NCBI GenBank assembly: GCA_001897435.1
Contig: MKSV01000003.1
Location: forward strand, 310,001 to 374,000
Length of the DNA: 64,000 nt
Direction of reading: 5' to 3'
Source of the DNA: Acidobacteriales bacterium 59-55
GTDB taxonomy: Bacteria > Acidobacteriota > Terriglobia > Terriglobales > Acidobacteriaceae
Part shown: positions 57,439 through 64,000 of the stretch, piece by piece
Layout: each line of letters begins with the position of its first letter
Position numbering within the stretch: position 1 is the first letter of the stretch
The notes under the pieces: model-generated
What the model was told of the DNA's origin: nothing
Databases searched by the model: none
Seen by the model: only the letters and a program-made list of their open reading frames with translations
Position numbers and translations under genes: made by a program

Positions 57439-57561
57439 GAGGGAGCGTTTGCGCCACCGGTTCCCTGCCAGTGGCTGCTCCCCTGAAAGGGCCGGGGCGA
57501 CAGACACAGATGCTACGCACGGGCGTTCTTGGCGATCCCCGATAGAGGCGTTAGATGCCAA

Positions 57562-57636
57562 GGCCAGATAGCTCAGTGGTAGAGCGCGGCCCTGAAAAGG
57601 CCGGCGTCGGCGGTTCGATCCCGTCTCTGGCCACCA
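57562..57636 (+). tRNA. tRNA-Phe (anticodon GAA)
   Basis: Acceptor arms GGCCAGA and TCTGGCC pair perfectly. The D arm is GCTC/GAGC, the anticodon stem CGGCC/GGCCG encloses loop CTGAAAA with anticodon GAA, and the T arm has loop TTCGATC. The CCA end is encoded (57634-57636). This gene marks the border of the AT-richer region to its right. Confidence 0.97.
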
Positions 57637-57782
57637 CTAAATCAACAACTTATAAAACTGTCAGTCCGCGTTTTCATTCCAATTCATTCCAATTGGCACG
57701 AAGGAATTCGCCACGAGTGAGGACGCGGGCAACGGCTTATTGATGGCTGCTGGATAGTAAGAATTGTTCCACTAAGCAGATC

Positions 57783-58788
57783 ATGAAGATTTTCATCAGT
57801 TCCCTGATTAGTGGCATGGAGACGACGCGGGCCCCGCACGCGAAGCCGTGGAAACGCTTCGGCATGAACCCGTCATGGCGGAGGATTTTGGCGCGCGGCC
57901 ATCCTCACCTCAGATAGCTTGTCTTCAAGGTGTGCGCCAGGCGAAAGGCGGAAAGACTGTACCGGCATTCGTGCAGGAGGGAATTCCGCCCGATTCCAGC
58001 CAGGCTGAATTCATCAAAGAAGTGCAAGGTTGGGAAGCCGGTCTGTTCCGGAGTGGTTTTCGGACGGACCATGAGCTAAAGATCGCACTTACACGGGCGC
58101 TTCACGATTTTGAGTTGGCAGTTGCCGTGGGGCCGGTCGATCAAGAAGACCTTACCGCTCGCGCAACGGCCCTGCTGCCCACGGATCGCCGAGGCTATTC
58201 ATCGAGTTCCGCAACGCTCAACCTGTCTGTGGCTGGTGGCCCGCGTCAATCCGTTTTGCGGCCTATCGAATTGGAAAAGCCTGCTCTCGCCGAGGCGATT
58301 CACAAGGAAGCACTTTTGGAGCATTCCGGTTGTTCGATTCCAGCTCCGGGGTGGAGCGTGAAATCGAAGGTGACACTCTCACAGTGCAGCAAGAACGCGG
58401 CAACGCCCGGATTTTGCTGAATGAGCAAGGTTCCATACTCGTCACGCTTGCGATCGAACGATCCGAAAGCATGATGTCCGAGTTAATCTACGAGCGCGTT
58501 CAAGGCCAGTGCGGTGAGGCCTTGGGCTTTGCCGCGTGGCTTCTCGACCACATTGATCCGACTCAGCGCCTTAGCCATGTTGCGGTCGCACTGAACCTTT
58601 CAAACGCGGAGCATATGGCCTGGCGTACACAGCGAGAGAGCAAGGCGAGCCCTAACCGCATGAGCATGGGAATGGGCCGTGACAGCAACAACTCCGTTCA
58701 CGTCAACAGGACGCGTTCCGCGTTAAGGCTGGACTCTGTTCGATTGGTGGAAGATTTGATTGTCCCGCTGCGTCGTAAGTGGCGATAA
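57783..58788 (+). pseudogene. Decayed DUF4062-domain gene (two frameshifts and an internal deletion)
   Basis: Three frames join into one DUF4062-type protein. Frame one starts with MKIFISSLISGMETTRA, the usual beta-alpha N-terminus. Around 57820-57840 homology moves to a second frame (REAVETLRHEPVMAEDFGARPSSPQIACLQGVRQ). The segment after GVRQ that normally holds LILGERYG and THEEYREA is missing, and the text jumps to PAFVQEG. It continues through EVQGWEAGLFRSGFRT and ALHDFELA. Near 58330 it shifts again to FDSSSGVEREIEGDTL..., ending at 58788. DUF4062 occurs in signalling and defence-type proteins. This copy cannot make an intact product. Confidence 0.78.
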
Positions 58789-59222
58789 AAAGTAAGGACC
58801 ACGTTCAGGCATAAGTGATTGCCGGCACCAGAGCGACAGGATACGGCGTATCTTTCATTAGATTCTCTGAAATGCCAGCGCTTGTACTTCTCCCCTCCCC
58901 TTTAGCTGACCGCTTCGCGCACGTAATGTTTTCCGCAGATTAGATTTGTGATCCACGTTCATTTCTGCAAACGAATTCTTACAGCTTTCTGTAGAAGTCT
59001 ATCAGGAGACCGAAGGCAGTCAGAAAGCTGTAAGGAGACTAATAGAAGACAGTGGGCAGTCAGAAACTTGCAGGAAGTGCAACAGACTTTCGAAAGCTTT
59101 CCGAATTCCATAAGATTTCTTTTAGCATCCCAATGGCATTCGGTAGGCATACCGAATTCTCTTGAGCGACAGAGAGCATTCCGCTAATGTTCCCCAGATT
59201 TAGTAGTAAGTGGGGAATTTAT
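58789..59222. promoter_or_regulatory. Repeat-bearing, plasmid-like region upstream of the parA fragment
   Basis: 434 bases without a gene. There is a perfect 14-bp inverted repeat (58978-58991 with 59021-59034, arm CTTACAGCTTTCTG). GGCAGTCAGAAA occurs twice, 40 bases apart (59015-59026, 59055-59066), and AGGAGAC recurs at 59004 and 59033. A symmetric site, ATTCGGTA-GGCA-TACCGAAT, lies at 59138-59157, 65 bases before the parA start. Iterons plus an operator or parS-like site are the natural reading, as in plasmid partition loci; this is inference. Confidence 0.6.
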
Positions 59223-59546
59223 ATGCCAACGATTGTGTTCGCAAGCCCGAAGGGTGGGGTAGGCAAATCGACCGCCACCGTTCTCCTCGCAAGCGAACTT
59301 GCGGCGCACGGCGGCACGGTCACGATGATCGACGCTGATCCGAACAAGCCGCTCAGCCAGTGGGCGAGCCTTCCTGGTAAGCCGGAGCGACTCACTGTCA
59401 TCGACAGCGCGACCGAAGAAAACATCATCGACGAAATCGAATCCGCAGCCCTGAAGACCATGTTCGTTATCGTTGACCTGGAAGGCACCGCTCCTGTTCG
59501 ACGTATTCTGGATGATCGGTGGGCTCTTGAGGTTTCCTGTCCATAG
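59223..59546 (+). pseudogene. Truncated ParA-family partition ATPase
   Basis: From the ATG at 59223 the first ~90 residues are a good ParA/Soj N-terminus: [23 protein letters not shown] (deviant Walker A), [16 protein letters not shown] (Walker A' region) and [11 protein letters not shown] (Walker B). After EGTA the family sequence stops and 17 unrelated residues lead to a stop at 59546. ParA proteins have about 200-250 residues, so more than half is lost. The breakpoint is near 59490. Likely a remnant of an integrated plasmid or ICE. Confidence 0.85.
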
Positions 59547-59962
59547 CCTCCGCTTTTGAGCGCGAAGATGTGATCGCTGGCGAAGCGCGAGAGCGACACG
59601 ATGTGTCTGAAGTATCTGCAGAAGCTGGATCGTTTAGCGTTTCGCTATAGAGTGCTGCCAGGTCATCCGCACGGCGATTTGCCCCATTTGGAGATGTTGC
59701 TGATTGCCTATGGCATTTGCTGATTAAAGAGAGTTCGACGGCACGACAGGAATCGCCCAGCATAAGCAAACACCGCACCCGCATTGGATTCCTTCGATTA
59801 CTTCCGCATGTGCGAGACAGTCGAAAGCACGCTATATATGGAATATTGCGGAGCGGCTTAAAGCACGATAGAACTCGGGTGATTCCTGGCGTCACGTTTC
59901 CGTGACCGAATGAAAGCGGTCATCAAGCGCTCAAACCCAAAACTTTCCAGTGAGATAGCGCT
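59547..59962. other. 416-base region without a supported gene, right of the parA breakpoint
   Basis: Short frames on both strands (one minus-strand frame at 59467-59895) have no recognisable domain or ribosome site. A small perfect palindrome, GTCACG-TTTC-CGTGAC (59891-59906), lies about 57 bases before the next start and could be an operator or small hairpin. The sequence is probably scar DNA left by deletion, plus the promoter of the following gene. Confidence 0.45.
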
Positions 59963-62900
59963 ATGCCAGATTCGTCGACCAAATTGTGGACACTCGCCCC
60001 AAGGTTCAGTGTTGTTCTATTTCTAGTTTTTTCCATGTTCGCCGGGAACCGTTCGATGGCTGCCGTTACGAACCAACAAGGATCGAACGATCTGATCAAT
60101 ATCGCCGCGAGTCCATCCAACGGCTACACAAGCATTCAGCTAACGCTCCCACAAGCAGCGGATCTTTCCACGATTCATGTCGTACTCAATGGGAAAGATA
60201 TCACCACCCGCGTCGTGCAGATGGCTTGCCCTCAAGCACTGTGCATGTCAGGGACCATTTCCGAAGTTGATGGTCTTCATTCCGGCAAGAATGTTGTGTA
60301 TGCCACCGCGAAATCCAATAGTGGTAACGGCTTGATGAGTGGGCGCACCCGCTTCTCCTCGGATGGAGTTGCCTCTACTTTGGCTAGCCATGGAATGTTG
60401 CGCAGTGCTGCGCAACTCGGGACAGTTCCCGTCTCCGGCCCAAGTGGGTTTCTGCCTCCAACAGTATCTTTTCAAATCTACTACGGGGTCGGTGTCCAGA
60501 TTGGCGCAAATACATACAACATAACTTGCACCGATTCCCCTTACACGTTGTTTGTGTTTGATCGCCAGACTCTCGATCAGATTCCAAATCGAGGAGGTTG
60601 CATCGGCTCTGGAAGTGCCCTTGCATCCTCTTTGGGGCAGTTGACAACCACCAACCCAGGCGCACTTACGGTCGTCACAGCTTATTCGTCCGCAGATAGC
60701 ACGCTGGATACATCTTTAATGGGCGGGACCGATCACACCAAGGATAGTCATGCTGTCAAACAGTACGTGGCAATCGGCGCTGTTGGAGCGGCTCCAGGAT
60801 CGGCGTATGAGAATTTCAACCTCCAGGTCTCTAGTACAGATCCCCAGTTTTATACCCCGATGTCTCCCTTCGCTACAGGTGTAGTCCAGGAGGATGCAAA
60901 CGGCAACTATAACTTCGATTCGTCTGATGTGATCGAATATACGATCAACGGCTCGCCTGCGGATACCGCTACGAGTCCTATGCCGATTACGATCGGTGCC
61001 TTTCAAGCCCAGATGCAACAAACGCCGGGATTGAAAGGGTTCAAATTTACGGCTCCAGACGTAAACTCGGCTCGTGGCGGCTATTGGCTTCTGGTCGTTC
61101 AGCGAGATAGTCCATGGGCGCCTATTAAATCGCTTGGTCGCTGTAACAGGGGCACATCTCCTGGACCCGACGGCATGATACTCATCGCTGACTGTGGCGG
61201 CGTCTATTTCACAGGGGACACTACAGATAGCACTGGTCAGACACGCCAAAATGAATATAACAAGCTGACTGCCGCCCTAAAGGCCGTCGGTCCCTACGAT
61301 TTAGCTTTTCTCACTAAGTGGGGAGCGCCGACCTGCTGCGTCAATCAATGGGGTGTGGTTGGAAACGGAACAGACAAAACAAACGGTTTCTTTGAGTTCG
61401 GCGATGCCCTGCAATCACTAGGGGGTTCGGGGAGGGCCGTACTGTTTGCCAATGACTATAATGATCAGGGATTTGCATTCATCAGTTCGCTCTACGCGGG
61501 CGATACGTTGGTTGGAAACGCAGCGATATCCAGTACAACGTATTCTGCCTCTGGTCAGGCCGGGTATCTGCATGGCACGCTCGCACGCAACCTAAATGGC
61601 CTCTTTCAGCCTTACCAGAGTTCTCAACAACTTAGTGCTGAGGATGACCAGGCGGCAGGACCTGACTATACGCTTACTAAACTCTCTACGCTTCAGCCGG
61701 TTCCGTGGCCAAGTAACGAGATCCAGCTTCCAGTTTCCGATACTTTGAGCGGACAGCAGGGGGCTTATTCCTATATCAGCTATACCTTGATCACCCAGTA
61801 CTACATCAAGGGAGCAAGCGGGCCTCATCTGGACGATATCCACTATTTCTTTACTGGCTCCAACAGCAACTACATCAATTACCACTATTTCGATGCCGCT
61901 AACTTGCCTTGGCCAGGTGGGGCTTCTACAAGCTATACCTGGAATGATCCGGTCACACAACAATCCGTGGCGTTCAGTCAAAATGACTTCAAAGCCGTCA
62001 CTGCACAAGTAAGTACAGAGGTGCTGTACCTATCAAATGTGGTGAATTTCATGCTGACTGGACCCGTCAATATGAAGGACATGATCGCCTCTGGAAATGC
62101 GAATGCTGGTCTCGCACTTACTGGAGCAGCAGCCAGCGTCCTCTCTAGCTCTCTGAAGGAAACGGTTGCTAGTACAACTCCCGTAAAGGTCAACGTCTCC
62201 AATATTCTTTCGTTGCTAAGTGGTATGGCTAGCGTAGCATCAGCAATCGCGGGATTCCCTGAATTTGAAAACCTAGATAAACAGGCTATGTTTGATATAG
62301 CTAACCTTACAACGGGTATTCTCGGTGGCGCGCTAGGAAGTGGAGGGGCGATTGCCGGAGGATTTAGCACTAATGGCCGAACAACCACACCCAGCCGCTA
62401 TATCAGCTTCACGACCACGATCGGGCAGTTAGCAAATAGCGATCTACAAGGCCAGTTAGGTATCGGTTTCGATGTCTCGGTAGACAGTATTCTCGCTGAT
62501 TGGGGAAAATTAAGCATACTGGGGCCAAAAATTACAGACACTTCAAACGCAGCGTTTTATTCGCCGAATCAGGTTGCGCAGAATGCTGCCCTGAAGATAC
62601 TGACGCAGGCAAGCGAAAGAAGTTTCTATATGTCTCTTGTGCCTACGGTATACAGTGTTGATTTCTGGCCGAAATTCTATGGAAGCGGAAGTGACGATCC
62701 TTCCTCGAATCCACCGGACATGGGCATTTACAACAAGAGTAATTCAACATGCAATCCGCTCTATACTGTGCCTGCTGCACCATACAGTTATGAGTGGACA
62801 GCCACACCCGGAGGCTATCAATTGCCTGTTTCACCCTTGGGGGTCGGGTGGAATTTCTGGGCAAATGGTGGCTCGAATGATACGCCTGCCGACTATTACG

Positions 62901-63994
62901 TTCTCAGAGGAGCAGTCACTCGCGTTGCCTCGAACAATGTGAAAATCGCACCCATGGATCAAGGCCTTGCTCAGGAGTTGTTTTCGCCTTCAGGGCTGAA
63001 CATCCCCTTTGATCTCTTTGTGACACCGTATGGGCCGATGAGTGGTCATGTCATCGATATGAGCGAATGGGATCCGAATAAGGACAGGGATCAAGTCATC
63101 AATGAAATTACAGGATATGCTTCTACCGACATGGCGGCATGCACAAGAAATGGTAATAGACCGCCGGGTGCAACAACTGATCCTCCCAGCGATCTAATGT
63201 CCACTACAACTATCCTCTCCCTCCCAGCGAGCAGTGTTCTTGGTGAAACCTTGACCCTGAAGGCTTCTGTTACAACGACAAACGGGCCGGTTACGACGGG
63301 AAGTGTTGACTTTATGGAAGGAGCAACGAAAGTCGGAACATCAGAACTCGATGCGACAGGGGCTGCAAGTGTAACCCTGGACGCCCCGTCCCTTGGTCAG
63401 CATCTCTATCAGGCGTCCTATATTCGGGTGGCTCCCTATTACGCGTCGGACTCGGACATTGGTTCAGTTACGGTATTTGCAAATTCACCGGAACTATCGC
63501 TATCTCTTTCCTTACCGAACCTGAATGTCTCCTACGGAACAGCGTCTGCTGCAGTTGCGGTACAGATCGCATCGAAATATGGTGCGACAGGGCCAGTGTC
63601 TTTTGGTTGCTCGGGGTTGCCCATCGGTATGACATGCAACTTCAGTCCTGCACAGATGTCTCTTACTCTGGGAGGTACTGCTTCTACGACGCTTACGATC
63701 ACATCATCAACAGTTTCCGCCAGCAATACACGGGTAGCAGGAATAGGTTTGGCAGTGTTTCTGCCTCTTTCCTTCTTCTCATTGCTCCGGGATAGGAATA
63801 GACGCCGACGTAGGATGCAGATGATCTGCTTCGGAATAGCGGCGTTGGCTATCGGCTCGCTCTCCGGATGCAGCAGGGGTGGCGCTTCATCGAGCAGTTA
63901 TCCTGCACAGGAAACAGGCATCAAGACTGTATTGGTTACAGCCACCTCTGGAACCGCTAGCAAGAGTATTCCGCTCGTAGTCAATATCCAATAG
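59963..63994 (+). CDS. Very large secreted protein with C-terminal Ig-like domains and membrane-anchor end
   Basis: 1343 residues. A signal sequence (FSVVLFLVFSMFAGNRSMA) is followed by ~1050 residues of unrecognised, Ser/Thr/Gly/Asn/Tyr-rich sequence with few Lys. Visible parts are an N-terminal beta domain, several Cys pairs (CPQALC, TCCVN) and an Ala/Gly-rich segment near 725-810 (ALTGAAASVLSSSL, TGILGGALGSGGAIAGG). The end has one bacterial Ig-like repeat (TTTILSLPASSVLGETLTLKASVTT ... GSVDF), a second beta domain (FGCSGLPIGMTCNFSP) and a hydrophobic helix plus RRRRR and a second helix with LSGC. The base composition is AT-richer than the core genes. Complete; its stop is six bases before the window end. 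Confidence 0.85.
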   Translation: MPDSSTKLWTLAPRFSVVLFLVFSMFAGNRSMAAVTNQQGSNDLINIAASPSNGYTSIQLTLPQAADLSTIHVVLNGKDITTRVVQMACPQALCMSGTISEVDGLHSGKNVVYATAKSNSGNGLMSGRTRFSSDGVASTLASHGMLRSAAQLGTVPVSGPSGFLPPTVSFQIYYGVGVQIGANTYNITCTDSPYTLFVFDRQTLDQIPNRGGCIGSGSALASSLGQLTTTNPGALTVVTAYSSADSTLDTSLMGGTDHTKDSHAVKQYVAIGAVGAAPGSAYENFNLQVSSTDPQFYTPMSPFATGVVQEDANGNYNFDSSDVIEYTINGSPADTATSPMPITIGAFQAQMQQTPGLKGFKFTAPDVNSARGGYWLLVVQRDSPWAPIKSLGRCNRGTSPGPDGMILIADCGGVYFTGDTTDSTGQTRQNEYNKLTAALKAVGPYDLAFLTKWGAPTCCVNQWGVVGNGTDKTNGFFEFGDALQSLGGSGRAVLFANDYNDQGFAFISSLYAGDTLVGNAAISSTTYSASGQAGYLHGTLARNLNGLFQPYQSSQQLSAEDDQAAGPDYTLTKLSTLQPVPWPSNEIQLPVSDTLSGQQGAYSYISYTLITQYYIKGASGPHLDDIHYFFTGSNSNYINYHYFDAANLPWPGGASTSYTWNDPVTQQSVAFSQNDFKAVTAQVSTEVLYLSNVVNFMLTGPVNMKDMIASGNANAGLALTGAAASVLSSSLKETVASTTPVKVNVSNILSLLSGMASVASAIAGFPEFENLDKQAMFDIANLTTGILGGALGSGGAIAGGFSTNGRTTTPSRYISFTTTIGQLANSDLQGQLGIGFDVSVDSILADWGKLSILGPKITDTSNAAFYSPNQVAQNAALKILTQASERSFYMSLVPTVYSVDFWPKFYGSGSDDPSSNPPDMGIYNKSNSTCNPLYTVPAAPYSYEWTATPGGYQLPVSPLGVGWNFWANGGSNDTPADYYVLRGAVTRVASNNVKIAPMDQGLAQELFSPSGLNIPFDLFVTPYGPMSGHVIDMSEWDPNKDRDQVINEITGYASTDMAACTRNGNRPPGATTDPPSDLMSTTTILSLPASSVLGETLTLKASVTTTNGPVTTGSVDFMEGATKVGTSELDATGAASVTLDAPSLGQHLYQASYIRVAPYYASDSDIGSVTVFANSPELSLSLSLPNLNVSYGTASAAVAVQIASKYGATGPVSFGCSGLPIGMTCNFSPAQMSLTLGGTASTTLTITSSTVSASNTRVAGIGLAVFLPLSFFSLLRDRNRRRRRMQMICFGIAALAIGSLSGCSRGGASSSSYPAQETGIKTVLVTATSGTASKSIPLVVNIQ

Positions 63995-64000
63995 CAGGAT

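Noticed and set aside
58978..59066. A mini CRISPR array
   Set aside because: Only two imperfect repeats, no uniform spacers and no cas gene; the inverted repeat and nearby parA fit partition or origin sites better.
59467..59895. A minus-strand 142-codon frame across the parA breakpoint, possibly a transposase remnant
   Set aside because: No DDE or other transposase motif, no terminal inverted repeats, and no ribosome site.

Overview
The window looks like a chromosomal segment of an Acidobacteriota soil bacterium of the Terriglobales type (Granulicella, Edaphobacter, Terriglobus or a relative). This is inferred from gene content: an acidobacterial-type VWFA protein, a bactofilin, a short Lgt-like protein, a PEP-CTERM protein, secreted GH106/GH28 plant-polysaccharide enzymes and a large secreted protein ending in bacterial Ig-like domains. 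Most of the DNA is GC-rich. The last 6 kb, after a tRNA-Phe gene, is visibly more AT-rich and partly decayed.

Layout. 1-6 kb, minus strand: a cut-off SDR gene, rpiB, a small acidic protein, transketolase and a GH15 glucoamylase-like enzyme (pentose phosphate and alpha-glucan metabolism). 6-8.6 kb, plus strand: superoxide dismutase and a Tat-exported carboxylesterase, each with a terminator. 8.6-15 kb: typA, an FmdE-like zinc protein, a YdeI-like protein, a Pmp3-like membrane protein, a secreted unknown, a bactofilin and a GYF/DUF2752 membrane pair. 15-19 kb: convergent GH106-like and GH28-like genes. 19-25 kb: a translationally coupled RND efflux operon. 25.7-32 kb: gyrB, an orphan peptide-type ABC ATPase, a TauE/SemiSWEET/DUF971 operon and a LOG-family gene. 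32.4-38 kb: a pcrA/uvrD helicase with an acidic insertion, a 51-residue basic protein, an APC permease and adenosine deaminase. 38-46 kb, minus strand: a secreted unknown, an O-methyltransferase, the lgt-like/rluD/VWFA operon, a candidate structured RNA, paiB, zapA, a zapB-like gene and pheT. 46-57 kb: a sialidase-fold protein, a PNPox-fold protein, a small holin-like membrane protein, a PEP-CTERM protein, pheS, an alpha-glucan phosphorylase, a PLP decarboxylase, a BD-FAE-type esterase and a secreted adenosine deaminase. 57.4-64 kb: promoter, leader and tRNA-Phe(GAA), then a frameshifted DUF4062 pseudogene, plasmid-like repeats beside a truncated ParA gene, and a 1343-residue secreted protein.

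How the genes fit together. The GH15 enzyme and the phosphorylase both act on alpha-glucans, feeding glycolysis and the tkt/rpiB pentose phosphate steps. The GH106-like, GH28-like, sialidase-fold and esterase proteins carry export signals and suit degradation of plant or microbial polymers. Three phenylalanine-decoding components (pheS, pheT, tRNA-Phe) lie within 14 kb but are not in one operon, and PheT lacks its usual tRNA-binding OB domain.

The best candidates for something undescribed are the promoter-to-terminator RNA locus between paiB and the lgt-like gene, the acidic insertion in the helicase, the lgt-like gene lacking catalytic motifs, a recurring hairpin module in two distant intergenic regions, and the tRNA-adjacent island. 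I did not find a complete new multi-gene system, a CRISPR array, or an intact transposase or integrase.
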